NCBI GenBank assembly: GCA_024734495.1
Contig: JALMQS010000890.1
Coordinates: forward strand, 930,001-994,000
Length of the DNA: 64,000 nucleotides
Direction of reading: 5' to 3'
Source of the DNA: Forficula auricularia
Lineage: Eukaryota; Arthropoda; Insecta; Dermaptera; Forficulidae
This document shows, in pieces, positions 32,488 through 42,229 of the stretch. Each line of letters begins with the position of its first letter. Within the stretch, counting starts at the first letter, position 1. The position numbers and the translations under genes were made by a program. The notes beneath the pieces are model-generated. The model made no database searches and was not told the DNA's origin. It saw only the letters and a list, made by a program, of their open reading frames with translations.

Positions 32488-32523
32488 GACGTTTCGGCCT
32501 GAATTTTATTTGGCCATCTTCAG
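32488..32523 (-). ncRNA. hammerhead-like ribozyme motif, C1 left
   Basis: CUGAAGA, unpaired U, stem II GGCC/GGCC with a 12-base loop, GAAAC, GUC. Confidence 0.72.
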
Positions 32524-32666
32524 TTAATTAGGAGTTATACACAAAATACGGTACACATATGTGATCGAACCAAGCCTTGTGAAAAATAAAAAAAAATTTA
32601 GCTTCATGTGAATTTATAACCTGCCTGGACCCAAAAGTTTCAAAATGAAAGTAAACTCCTAATTGA

Positions 32667-32702
32667 CTGAAGATGGCCAAATAAAATTCAGGCCGAAACG
32701 TC
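32667..32702 (+). ncRNA. hammerhead-like ribozyme motif, C1 right
   Basis: Same motif as 32488-32523 in the opposite half of the palindrome: CUGAAGA, U, GGCC/GGCC, GAAAC, GUC. Confidence 0.72.
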
Positions 32703-32924
32703 TTATTTAGGGTGTTTTATTGAACCCAGTGATTCCATCTTTGGCTGATGCCTCCTCCTTCATCTAGTACAGTTTCATCACAGCCACGAACTCTAACAAT
32801 ATACATATATAAATGATATGTTAAGTTCGGATTTTTGATTTATTAATGGAATTATTGTTCAATTTGAAAGTTTTATTTGTATGAGTAATTACGAGTATGT
32901 TACCTAATGAGTGGGGTACTGGCC

Positions 32925-33013
32925 GCGAAAGTATTTTAGTATTTTAAGGGGGCCGCGAATATACTTTCGGATTTTATGGGGACCGCGACTAATAAAAGGT
33001 TAAGAACCACTGC
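32925..33013. mobile_element. right end of a hAT element
   Basis: 'ggccgcgaaagta', 'gggccgcgaatatact', 'ggaccgcgact' are spaced subterminal repeats, ending 'ggttaagaaccactg', the inverse of a CAGTGGTTCTTAACC hAT end. No left end was found nearby. Confidence 0.7.
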
Positions 33014-33159
33014 TCTAGATGTCATGTACGGTTAGTATCCAATTTAAGCGCTTACGGGTGTTGAGTCTTAGAAAACCGTGTATTTCGTGCAAATGAAGCA
33101 TTTGGAGGGATTATTGATTTTATTTTCGTCAGAATAAACGCCTTGATAGCATCTATAAA

Positions 33160-33872
33160 TAAGCTGACGTGTTCTGATGTGGCCATTTACTTGACTTTAT
33201 CATACAACCTGGCCCCTCACTTATATTTTATATTTAATAGAATTATTTATAATCATGTAGAAGAGGGGGGTTAGTTTTTGCATTTTTAGACTCCTAGCAC
33301 ACTGATTATGTATACAAAATTTGGTTGAGTTTGGAACAAGAGCTTACATTTTCATTTTTTACCCCCCCCCCCCCCTCCTCCACCCCTCATTTTGGGCGGT
33401 TAGTTTTTCCATTTTTAGTCTTCTGGGGTCCCACTGATTATGTATACAAAATTTGGTTGAGTTTGGTCAAATGGCCTAGATTTTTAATTTTAACCCCCCT
33501 CCATCCCCCTTAATTTTGGCCCGATATGGACCAAAATCTAATCAGCTCTTAATCTCAATGGACCAAAACTACGTGTGAAATTTGGTTTTGATATTCACAC
33601 TAGTTTTTGAGCTAGCTCGTCCACAAAAATTTGGTAACGCACAGACTAACTAACAGACATTTTGACAAAACAATTATTATCTCGAAAAATATAATTTTTT
33701 AATTTATTAGAACTTTTTTGTAGAGCAAAATGCCATGGTTTCGCTCAATTTTTTAAATCAAAATAGTTTCAGCCGTTTTTGAGATATTTCGAAAAAAGAA
33801 GGAAAAAAACCCACTTTTTTCATGCACGATTACAATACTTGACCATACCCTGTATGGTAAAGTAAAAAAGGA
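33160..33872. mobile_element. repeat family C, complete copy
   Basis: One end 'gttctgatgtggcca'...'cttgactttatcata', the other 'gtaatacttgaccatacc'-type with a hairpin (ACCATACCCTGTATGGT) and 'aaagt'. The interior repeats 'actgattatgtatacaaaat' twice, with C-rich stretches. Copies: 45865-46565 (inverted), 59372-59972, 63045-63650 and a part at 17545. The hairpin next to an ACTTTA end suggests a Helentron/DINE-1-like element. The frequent minus-strand reading frame (MHEKSG...) is only a shadow shared by all copies. Confidence 0.75.
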
Positions 33873-33984
33873 AAGGGACAGTTCTTCGATGGACCAGGGA
33901 GTAGAGAGCGTGAGTTAATGCTTGATCTCCTATTAGTCTCCTCGCTTCTGAATTTGAGAAGCGTTTTTGCACTTTCCCTATTGT

Positions 33985-34310
33985 TTTTATAAATAGTCTT
34001 CATGACATATACTCTGATGAGTTGAAATCACTAATCCTATCCCCTTTCCACTTAGCAGGGGATTGGCTAATTCGCAACACCCATTCGCAATCAAATCAGA
34101 GAAGTAGCGAAACACTTCATTCGCCAATCCTTCAAGACACGGGTGGACAGACACCTTCGTTTCCTACATTTTGCTTGACCACTCTATTCAACTTCTGCAG
34201 CCATTTTCCATTCACTGGTATTAAGAAATATGAGCAATTTATAATAAAATCATGCTTAAGGGTAACGCAGGGTCTTTCTGTCTTTCAAACATAAAATACG
34301 AGTTATTATT
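33985..34310 (+). pseudogene. Jockey LINE 3' coding fragment
   Basis: Reads 'HDIYSDELKSLI', then 'RNTHSQSNQ', and in another frame 'SFKTRVDRHL', the order seen near the C-terminus of Jockey RTs (YSxEL...F+TRVHRYL). Frameshifted and short. Confidence 0.55.
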
Positions 34311-34419
34311 TTTGAATTTTAGTTGAGAGCCAAAAACTTTCTTATCCATTAAGGCATTCCAAGGCTCAAATTAGCAGGAAATGCATCTTGTATTCTATCG
34401 CATTAAAAAATAAATAAAA

Positions 34420-34560
34420 CGTTGATGAAGGAGAGATGGCTGTCCAAAAATTTATAAATTAAAAAAAGAGAAAAAAAGGAAACCTTTGTTGAATAAAAAA
34501 CTCCCTATTATAGAAAAGAGTTTCGGCTTTAATTAGATAATGCCATCTTCAGTTCTAATG
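34420..34560. mobile_element. decayed hammerhead foldback half
   Basis: Arm 'gatgaaggagagatggctg' with the minus-strand motif at 34518-34552: CUGAAGA, U, GGC/GCC, GAAAC, then UCU where GUC is expected. A mirror-like half lies at 48405-48550, and a bare arm at 62050-62095. Confidence 0.6.
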
Positions 34561-34579
34561 AGAATATTTGCAAACTCAA

Positions 34580-35620
34580 TACATTGAGTGAAAACATAAT
34601 AATGTCCATGGTAAGTAATATCTATAAATAAGAGAAAGACCGGAGACAGGTCTAAGGCGGGCTAGGGAGTCGAGAGGGTCAATTGATGCAAGATTTCCTA
34701 TCAGTCTGATAGCCTGCCTCTGTATTGCATCTAAGGTATTAAGAGAATGCCACAAATCCAGCAATATTCGAGACAGGGGCGAATTTGAGCCTTGTATAAT
34801 ATAAGGAGTTGGGACAGGCGCGGATCCAGACATCTGATTTGGGGGGGGGGGGTCGGCAGTCACTGTGTTTTACTTCACCCCCCCTTAATGAAAAATTTAT
34901 CCTATCTCAAACTAAATAAAAAGAGCATTATATTTTTAAATTCATTTCCTTTTTCAACATTTTTAATAGATATGGGAAAAATAGTTCTTTTATAGTTCGT
35001 TCATTATATGGAACTAGTTCAATTGAACTATATGTATATAAGATCTACTTTTTATCTCGAAAGTGTGTCGCGATCGAATTGTCCAAGCGGGAGGGGGGGG
35101 GGGGCAGAGACGCCCCCCCCCACCCACATAGAACTTTATTTTAAAATTTAATGTTATAAAAAAAAATTTAAATAAACATATAAAAAATGTTTATCTCCAA
35201 TGCTTTGGGGGAGGGGGGCGATCGCCCCCGTCGCCCCCCCTCTGGATCCGCTCAATGAGTTGAGAGGGGTGAAAAAGCGTTTGGTTCTGAAAAGAAAGCC
35301 AAGCTTACATGCTGCAGCTTTTGCTACCGTGATAATATGGTCATTCCAAGAAAGGTCAGAACCTAAGGTGACACCTAACATTGATATTTTGTCAAGGAAT
35401 TCCAATGAGCTCGAATCAAAGGAAATGTTGTGAGATGCTCAATTTTTAAGCCTGCTTAGATCTAAATTTATCGAGGAAGATGTGTTTGCGCGATTGTTTT
35501 GTAAGGAATGAGCGTTATGGAGGGTGCTATCGTCTGCGTAACAATGTTTTGGATTGGAGGGCAAATTTAAAAGGTCATTAATATAGATCGTGTTCATCGT
35601 CCTGATTAAGCTTTATTAAA
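34580..35620 (-). pseudogene. Jockey reverse transcriptase pseudogene, split by a MITE
   Basis: From 35620 down: 'INDLLNLPSNPKHCYADDST' (catalytic YADD), 'LGVTLGSDLSWNDHI', 'AACKLGFLFRTKRFFTP', then an inserted element (34815-35255), then 'LNTLDAIQRQAIRLIGN' and 'LSLIYRYY' near 34640-34740. One stop follows 'SRLKN'. This order is the palm-thumb part of Jockey RT. Not functional. A more decayed copy lies at 41150-41600. Confidence 0.85.
34815..35255. mobile_element. G/C-run MITE inserted in the Jockey pseudogene
   Basis: Inverted ends 'gcggatccaga' (34819) and 'tctggatccgc' (35241-35251), each followed inward by runs of G or C. Further G/C runs at 35090-35125. A solo end 'gggcggatccaga' is at 44260-44292. 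Confidence 0.7.
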
Positions 35621-35846
35621 TATAATTGGTTTGATGCGTACTGGATATGTTAATTTTTAAAGGAGGATGATTAAAATTCAATTGCTTCTTTCCAGTAATT
35701 TTGTATTAATTCAAGTGGTTAATCTAAATATTTCGAGAGCACTACGGCATCTCTTCCTCAGAAACCACCCACTCACAAATAAACCGACTCCATCAGCTTG
35801 CACAAATCAACGGTTTTGGTGTAACTCCTTCTCTCATCATTTTCAT

Positions 35847-35847
<1 letters not shown>

Positions 35848-35885
<38 letters not shown>
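35848..35885. repeat. (TA)n microsatellite
   Basis: Uninterrupted AT dinucleotides, about 18 units. Confidence 0.95.
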
Positions 35886-35890
<5 letters not shown>

Positions 35891-36056
35891 TTGATATAAT
35901 GTGCTATGCTTGGATGTGATATGAATTAACAATCATTGAAAAACTCATGATTTTCAAATAAAATCTACATAGTAAAGGTAAGAAGTATCAGCTAGTACAC
36001 AAATTAATGTTATAATAATTTTAAATAAAATTTTGGAAGTGTAGATTTTCATTAAT

Positions 36057-36416
36057 TAACAGGAATAGCAGGGAATTGGACAAAATTAAAAACAGAGTTT
36101 TTATTAAATGGGCCAGACGTTTCGTCGATTAATTTTATATTTTTTTGTGATAAATTTTGATTAAAGGTTTTTAATTTTTTGATTGTTCAAGTGTGAAAAA
36201 GTTCAAGATTCTTGAGCAATTGAGGCATAAGCCAACAATGTATTATAGTTTAAATAAAAAAGATTAAAGGATGTTTCGTCGCATAGTGGAATTGTCTTTT
36301 GACAAAGAGTGATAGAATGAGCCACTGAAGAAGTCGAAATTAATCGACGAAACGTCTGGCCCATTTAATAAAAACTCTGTTTTTAATTGTGTCCAATTCC
36401 CTGCTATTCCTGTTAA
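36057..36416. mobile_element. hammerhead foldback B2
   Basis: Arms 'attaacaggaatagcaggg' and 'ccctgctattcctgttaat'. Same family as 31329-31727, but the left motif has lost its CUGA side. 'attaat' on both sides may be the target duplication. Confidence 0.85.
36325..36356 (+). ncRNA. hammerhead-like ribozyme motif B2
   Basis: CUGAAGA, unpaired A, stem II GUCG/CGAC around AAAUUAAU, GAAAC, GUC. Core complete. Confidence 0.72.
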
Positions 36417-36614
36417 TTAATGCTTATTATGGATACGAGTGATTTACCGTTATTTTCATTAATCTTACTAAATATAAAAGAATGATCCTCCCCATCCCTT
36501 AGATCGATAAAGCTAACAGCAAAACGGTGTTGAATCGTGATTTATTATATATATGTATAAAATATTAAGAGCTCTTAACTCTAATTTATTTAAAGACTAT
36601 ATCTTCTTTCTTCT

Positions 36615-36737
36615 CTAGCTGAATAAATTCAATTGCTGTGTCTTGTTTGTATCCTTTGAAAGCTGCTCCAAGTCAGCATGAGTTGTTGTGATGTTCTCAA
36701 TAATATCCTCCTTGATGTCTTCAAACACCATCATTAA
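36615..36737 (-). CDS. candidate 3'-terminal exon of an unidentified gene
   Basis: Minus strand: acceptor 'attaatttttcag', then 41 open codons in phase 0 (LMMVFEDIKEDIIENITTTH, then ADLEQLSKDTNKTQQLNLFS) and TAG. AATAAA signals follow about 25 and 70 bases downstream. Codon composition (GAG, AAG, ACA, GAC) differs from the AT-rich repeats around it. The peptide is helix-prone and charged, with coiled-coil character. I do not recognise the protein. Upstream exons would lie at higher coordinates, possibly including 52642-52829. Confidence 0.5.
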   Translation of the reverse strand, partial: LMMVFEDIKEDIIENITTTHADLEQLSKDTNKTQQLNLFS

Positions 36738-36814
36738 CTGAAAAATTAATAAAATTGTATTAGTCATAAGTTTAAGTAAAATTAAAACTTTTTTTTTAAT
36801 AATTTAACCGCGAT

Positions 36815-37480
36815 AGTTTAAATAACCTCAATGATTCTTGCCTGAAAAGTCCGCAGTTCGATAAATCATTTCATTATTTTTTATTGAAAAGTAAAAATAA
36901 ATAAATAAATCTTTATTCCTCGACCTGCTTAGAGGCACAAGTCCTTGGTGTCCTCCAAACATCAATACAATCTAGCCACAAAATACATTAACAAACATCA
37001 ATACAAATTAACTACAACAATTTAACAAATAATATACAAGTACAAAAGAAAAAAAATAGAAATATATGCTCATTAATAAATTACATGATCATAGATTTCT
37101 ATCAAAAGATAAAAAATTAATTTTAAATTGTTGTAATTAATTTGTATTGATGTTTATTAATGTATTGTAGCTAGATTGTATTGACGTTTGGAGGACCTAG
37201 CCACCGAGGACTTGTGCCTCTAAGCAGGTCGAGGAATAAAGATTTATTTATTTATTTATTTAAAAATTAATTTAAAAATTCCGCGCAAAAGCCCGATACT
37301 AGGAGCAAGCGACGCATTAGCCATTAACTTTAGCATCGCCCTTTACCCGGTTGGTGGGGAGGTCATGGGTTCGAATCCTGCCGGATGCTAAATTTCATTT
37401 TTCCTTTTCAATAAAAAATAATGAAATGATTTATCGAGCTGCGGACTTTGCAGGCTGAATCATTGATGTCATTATAATTA
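36815..37480. mobile_element. composite foldback with two LINE 3' ends
   Basis: 'aagtccgcagttcgataaat' (36856-36875) and its inverse near 37427-37452 are outer arms. Inside are two copies of the Jockey 3' end of 14880-15262, facing each other: 36905-37025 (minus) and 37130-37265 (plus), both bordered by aataaataaa tails. Confidence 0.7.
37332..37393 (+). other. short tRNA-like stem-loop
   Basis: Ends 'tagcatc' and 'gatgcta' pair. A B-box-like GGTTCGAATCC at 37375-37385 and 'ccggttggtgggg' as D-arm/A-box region are present. At about 62 nt it is too short for a full tRNA and lacks a clear anticodon arm. Probably a SINE head or tRNA relic. Confidence 0.4.
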
Positions 37481-37495
37481 TAATTCTGTACTTTC

Positions 37496-37530
37496 CTGAA
37501 GATGAGCTTACAGCTCGAAATATATATATT
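37496..37530 (+). ncRNA. hammerhead-like motif (A-U variant)
   Basis: CUGAAGA, unpaired U, stem II GAGC/GCUC with loop UUACA, then GAAAUAUAUAU, with no GUC. Similar decayed forms at 44590-44625 and 56513-56550. Confidence 0.45.
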
Positions 37531-37914
37531 GAAAAAATTTACATCTTTTATTTTTTTAATTTTAATGTTGAAACAAGTGACCAAGAAGCCTTAACTCATA
37601 GTAAATGAATATTACATATAATATTTATTTACTCTTATCTTTATCATTGATGTCATTTAAACTAGCGCCGTTCAATTATTTAAAAATCAAATAAATACGA
37701 ATTCAGTTCGATAAAACCAAAATAGGACAGGCTCCTAGAATTCAAATTGATATGTGATGGAGAAACAGCCCAAGGATAATGAAAAAACACATAATAACCT
37801 GAATGAAATTCAAAGAGAAACAAAGAGGTTGTCCTCTGCTTGATGCAAATAAACATACACACATATATATCGAGATGATATATCTGTATATATATATATT
37901 ATTTATTTGTTTGA

Positions 37915-37949
37915 GACTATAGTTTCGAAGACTTGGTCTTCATCATCAG
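37915..37949 (-). ncRNA. hammerhead-like ribozyme motif, A2 left
   Basis: CUGAUGA, U, GAAGAC/GUCUUC, GAAAC, UAUA, GUC; same as A1. Confidence 0.75.
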
Positions 37950-38188
37950 TCTTTTTTTTAATTATAAATGTTGTTTTTCATGGATTCAATATCGTATGGA
38001 TATTGAAAATGTGATGTTCTTTCACTGGTTGGCAGCTTAGAATTAAAAACATTCTTTTGGTTCACAGTCTTTTGGTTCACAGTCTTTTGGTTCACAGTCA
38101 AATATTTGAGTGAAAGAACAACACATTTTCAATATCCATACGATATTGAATCCATGAAAAACAACATTTATAATTTAAAAAAAAAATA

Positions 38189-38223
38189 CTGATGATGAAG
38201 ACCAAGTCTTCGAAACTATAGTC
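38189..38223 (+). ncRNA. hammerhead-like ribozyme motif, A2 right
   Basis: CUGAUGA, U, GAAGAC/GUCUUC, GAAAC, UAUA, GUC; same as A1. Confidence 0.75.
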
Positions 38224-38834
38224 TCAAACAAATAAATAATATATATATATACAGATATATCATCTCGATATATATGTGTGTATGTTTATTTGCATCAAGC
38301 AGAGGACAACCTCTTTGTTTCTCTTTGTGAATCAACAACTCTGCTACTCTCGGCAAAACAAAAACTTTTCAATTGAATGAAATAATTTATAAAAACTTAA
38401 TTTTGAAAGCCTAGGTTAAGGAAGATATAAACTATGTTAAAATTTAAGAATATAAATATTATGACTCAGAACAAAATTTCAGTTTGAATTATCAAGAATA
38501 TAGAAATCCAGACAGACGCTCATCCAGGCAGAAATCAAACCATTCTTTAAAATATTTTTTTTTCACATTTGAGAGAATTCAAAACAGGAATAAGCAGAAA
38601 ACAAAATTAAAAATTGTCAAATGAATATTCCAGGAGTGTCTAGTTTTAAGAAACAAATAATCACATATGATCGAAATATTATTTTTCTTGTATAGTAGAT
38701 TAGTAGTTTTCATAAATTCTTAAATTGTATAATTTTCAATCTACTTATTGCAACAATATCACTTCGATATATAACTTTTTAATTTAATATTGTAATAATC
38801 CTTTTTTCTTTTAGTGTAAGTAATTAAGAATAAT

Positions 38835-39385
38835 ACTGTAAATATTGTCTGGATTCCCGCAAATTGGGGAATCATAGACAACACAATGGCAGATTATGAG
38901 GCCAAGCAAGCTAGTAAATTATCTAAAACATCAAATGAAAAAATTATATGGTCTGACTTTATAGTAGACCAAAAATGTGAGACTTTGAAAATATGGCATG
39001 AAACATGGGAAAAGGATTACAAAGTTCGACATTTATACAAGATAAAACCTAAGGTGACTTTGTCACCATGGTTTAAAAAAATTAATATGCCTCGCAGAGC
39101 TATTTCATCAATTTCAAGAATGAGGAGTGGACACTCATCACTGAATTTACATCTGCATCGAATTGGAGTGGTCCCCATTGTGTAGGTGTGAACTTACCAA
39201 TAAGGGGCTCAATCATGTGCTTCTTGAATGAGATCTGAACAAAAAGTGGACACAAATGCTTTATTTTGAAATCAGTCAAAGCGTGGAATTCCCAATAATT
39301 AGTGACTATCTTTTGTGCTTGTGTGAGTGTAGTGAAAAAGTCGCTATGGATCTTCAAAGATTTATATTAAGGGCTAGTGTAAATA
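38835..39385 (+). pseudogene. LINE fragment: RNase H end and C-terminal domain
   Basis: 'NIVWIPANWGIIDNTMADYE' is the end of an RNase H domain (V-W-I-P-x-H-x-G-I...N...AD-x-AK, with N replacing the conserved H). It is followed by 'WHETWEKDYKVRHLY' and 'RRAISSISRMRSGHSSLNLH', typical of the region after RNase H in R1/Jockey-type LINEs. A frameshift near 39180 continues to 'CELTNKGLNHVLLE' and 'VAMDLQRFI'. The 5' part is missing. The ATG at 38886 is internal. Confidence 0.75.
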
Positions 39386-39554
39386 TTTAAAAAAAATGTA
39401 TTGTCATGTTTTAAATGTGCATTATATTTAGTAATACCTAAGATGTAATTAAAATGAATATTTTTTTTAATTAGAGGAAATAATATAAAGAAAGTTTTTG
39501 GCTAAATGGTTAAGGACAGAGTCAGGAAAGAGAGAAAAAGTAATTAAGAGTAGA

Positions 39555-39900
39555 GTTTAATCACAAAGAGAAACAAAGAGGTTGTCCTCTGCTTGATTCA
39601 AATAAACATACACACATATATATCGAAATTATGTATCTGTATATATTTAATTAATATAATTATATTTTAACTGGTTCCCAGCTAAGTAAAGATCGAAAAT
39701 TTTCAATATCCATACGGTATTGACCCCATGAAAAATAATATTTATAATTAAAAAAGAGTGATGATGAAGACCAAGTCTTCGAAACTATAGTCTCAATCAA
39801 ATAAATAATATATATACACATATATAATTTCGATATATGTGCGTATGTATTTGTGTGTATGTTTATTTGCATCAAGCAGAGGACAACCTTTTTTACTTAG
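39555..39900. mobile_element. hammerhead foldback A3, decayed
   Basis: 'cacaaagagaaacaaagagg' and 'gcaaataaacata'-type arms as in A1/A2. The left motif is deleted. The right (39758-39792, plus) has GUGAUGA instead of CUGAUGA but an intact stem II, GAAAC, UAUA and GUC. Confidence 0.8.
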
Positions 39901-40047
39901 AGAAAGTGGTGTAGGTTTTAGGTGAAACATGATATTAATTAAATTGAATGTTTTTGTGCCGAGAGTAGCAGAATTTTTATATATTGAAGGAGATAATAAA
40001 AGAGTGTGTCTTCGGCTGGAATTATAAATTTTATTTATTTATAACGA

Positions 40048-40082
40048 GACTATAGTTTCGAGGGCTTTGTCCTCTTCATCAG
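40048..40082 (-). ncRNA. hammerhead-like motif, array unit 1
   Basis: CUGAUGA, unpaired A, stem II GAGGAC/GCCCUC (one A-C mismatch), GAAAC, UAUA, GUC. Confidence 0.7.
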
Positions 40083-40401
40083 TCTATTACAATGGATTCA
40101 CAGGAATTAATTTATGAATGAATGAAACTGTAGTCTCGTTATAAATAAGTAAAATTTATAATTCCAACAGAAGACACACTCTTTTATTGTTTCCTTCAAT
40201 TATATTAATTAATAAAGTAAAGGGTGTGTAGTTTCACAGTGAATGAAATAATACTCAAGTCAGTTTGTATAAACCTCTTTGAGTTTTATTTCATTCACTG
40301 TGAAACTACACACCCTTTACTTTATTAATTAATATAATTGAAGGAGACAATAAAAGAGTGTGTCTTCTGCTGGAATTATAAATTTTATTTATTTATAACG
40401 A

Positions 40402-40437
40402 GACTATAGTTTCGAGGGGCTTTGCCCTCTTCATCAG
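40402..40437 (-). ncRNA. hammerhead-like motif, array unit 2
   Basis: As unit 1, with stem II GAGGGC/GCCCCUC (one bulged C). Confidence 0.7.
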
Positions 40438-40757
40438 TCTATTACAATGGATTCACAGGAATTAATTTATGAATGAATGAAACTGTAGTCTCGTTATAAA
40501 TAAATAAAATTTATAATTCCAGCAGAAGATACACTCTTTTATTGTTTCCTTCAATTATATTAATTAATAAAGTAAAGGGTGTGTAGTTTCACAGTGAATG
40601 AAATAATACTCAAGTCAGTTTGTATAAAGCTCTTTGAGTTTTATTTCATTCACTGTGAAACTACACACCCTTTACTTTATTAATTAATATAATTGAAGGA
40701 GACAATAAAAAGAGTGTGTCTTCTGCTGGAATTATAAATTTTATTTATTTATAACGA

Positions 40758-40792
40758 GACTATAGTTTCGAGGGCTTTGCCCTCTTCATCAG
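40758..40792 (-). ncRNA. hammerhead-like motif, array unit 3
   Basis: As unit 1, with perfect six-pair stem II GAGGGC/GCCCUC, GAAAC, UAUA, GUC. The best copy of the array. Confidence 0.75.
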
Positions 40793-41149
40793 TCTATTAC
40801 AATGGATTCACAGGAATTAATTTATGAATGAATGAAACTGTAGTCTCGTTATAAATAAATAAAATTTATAATTCCAGCAGAAGACACACTCTTTTATTGT
40901 TTCCTTCAATTATATTAATTAATAAAGTAAAGGGTGTGTAGTTTCACAGTGAATGAAATAATACTCAAGTCAGTTTGTATAAACCTCTTTGAGTTTTATT
41001 TCATTCACTGTGATTTTTACACCGCTACTTTATTAATTAGACAATTAGAGGACAACCTCTTTGTTTCTCTTTGTTAATCAACAACTCTGCTACTCTCGGC
41101 AAAACAAAAACTTTTCAATTAAAGTAGAGTTTAAATCTAGATCCTTGTG

Positions 41150-41600
41150 CTGGATAAGAAATTGGTTTAGATTTTAAAAAATGTCTGTTTCTATTTGGAT
41201 ACAGTAGCTTTTGTAGCAAAAGTATTTGTAATCTGATCATTCCAAGCGGTCGAATTCCAGAGGGACAGCCGACATGATAATTGTCACATAATTCCAGTGA
41301 GTTAGAATCAAAGGAATCTCAGGAAGGTTGCTATCGATGCGGCTAGATATTAATTAGACAATATGTTCACATTAAAGTTAACCAAGTTAAGGGATTCCAA
41401 ATATTTAAGTTCGCATAAATCTAAATAGATAGAATGGAGAATGTTAACGCGATTGTTTTGGGAGGAATGAGAGTAATGTAGAGTGTTATCATCATGGATT
41501 TAATACCGAATTAAAAAGGTCATTGATAGAGATAAGAAAGAGAGTGGGAGAAATGTCCAAGCCCTGAGGAATTTTCGCATTAATATAGAAGGAAGAGTAT
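41150..41600 (-). pseudogene. decayed Jockey RT fragment
   Basis: From 41590 down: 'PQGLDISPTLFLISINDLFN' (motif B region), then a decayed YADD ('YHDDNTLHYSHS' type) and 'LDLCELKYLESLNL'. Many lesions. Same family as 34580-35620. Confidence 0.65.
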
Positions 41601-41768
41601 TATATTATTGGATAAACCACAACCTTAATAACTATAGATAATCAAGAGAGATGGACAACTACTAGATACGAGATGGTATGAATTATTTTTATTGTGCGAG
41701 AGGATTGTTTGGTCCATTTAAAAATCAAAACACTCAAAATATTCTATTCAAATTACACTGCTTCATAT

Positions 41769-41994
41769 TTTTTTTTTATTTTTATTTATTTAATGTCACC
41801 GGGAACAAAGCCCATTTAGACAGCACATAATTAGAGTGTTAGTAGGGTTAGTGAGGGAGCAGAGTTTTCAGCCGGTAGAAATTTTTATTTGCCAACCAGG
41901 ATCGAACCCCGGACCTCCACTCCAACATCGTCATAATCGATCGATGCCGAAGTGCGGCCAGTGCGTTAGCTGACTGAGCTACCCGACTCCCCAA
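41769..41994 (-). repeat. tRNA-derived SINE, 10-bp target duplication
   Basis: 'tgcttcatat' at 41759-41768 and 41995-42004. On the minus strand the head reads GTAGCTCAGTCAGCTAACGC (A box) and GGGGTTCGATCC (B box at about 41890-41900), and the tail is poly-A (41768-41790 as T on plus). Clean borders. Confidence 0.88.
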
Positions 41995-42229
41995 TGCTTC
42001 ATATAATAATAATAATAAATTATACACTGCGGTGAAAAAAAATCGAGCCAGCAATAAAAACTTTATTAAATAGTAAATCATTTTTAATTTGTTTACAAGT
42101 AACCATACATTTACTTGAAGAATGGCTTATTGAAAGTGTACTTGTCGTTGACCGAGCCATTGATTAATTAGGCTAGGCACACAATTCAAACTGCTTGAAC
42201 TTCAGAAATATCCATTTTGCATATAATAA

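Larger units (their letters stand above)
32419..32770. mobile_element. hammerhead foldback C1
   Basis: Outer arms 'tactagatgaaggaggaggt' (32419) and 'cctcctccttcatctagta' (to 32770). Inside, 'ggttcaataaaacacc' and its inverse flank two ribozyme motifs. Related arms occur at 56771-58187 and 34420-34560. Confidence 0.88.
37810..38373. mobile_element. hammerhead foldback A2, 10-bp target duplication
   Basis: Same family as 27043-27555. 'tgaatgaaat' at 37800-37809 and 38374-38383 fixes the borders. Here the longer end (with 'ctgctactctcggcaaaaca') is on the right, so it inserted in the opposite orientation. Loop region has four 'cttttggttcacagt' repeats. Near-identical arms indicate recent spread. 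Confidence 0.9.
39945..41125. mobile_element. tandem array of three 355-bp hammerhead units
   Basis: Bordered by A-family ends in inverse orientation ('gtgccgagagtagcaga' left, 'ctgctactctcggcaaaaca' right). Units start (gaaggaga) at 39986, 40340 and 40695. Each has a left arm, a minus-strand ribozyme motif, 'attacaatggattcacagga', an inverted right arm, and a second palindrome 'gtgtagtttcacagtgaatg'. The third unit is cut short at about 41018. Motif-to-motif distance is 355 bp both times, so minus-strand transcripts could be processed to unit length. Confidence 0.9.
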
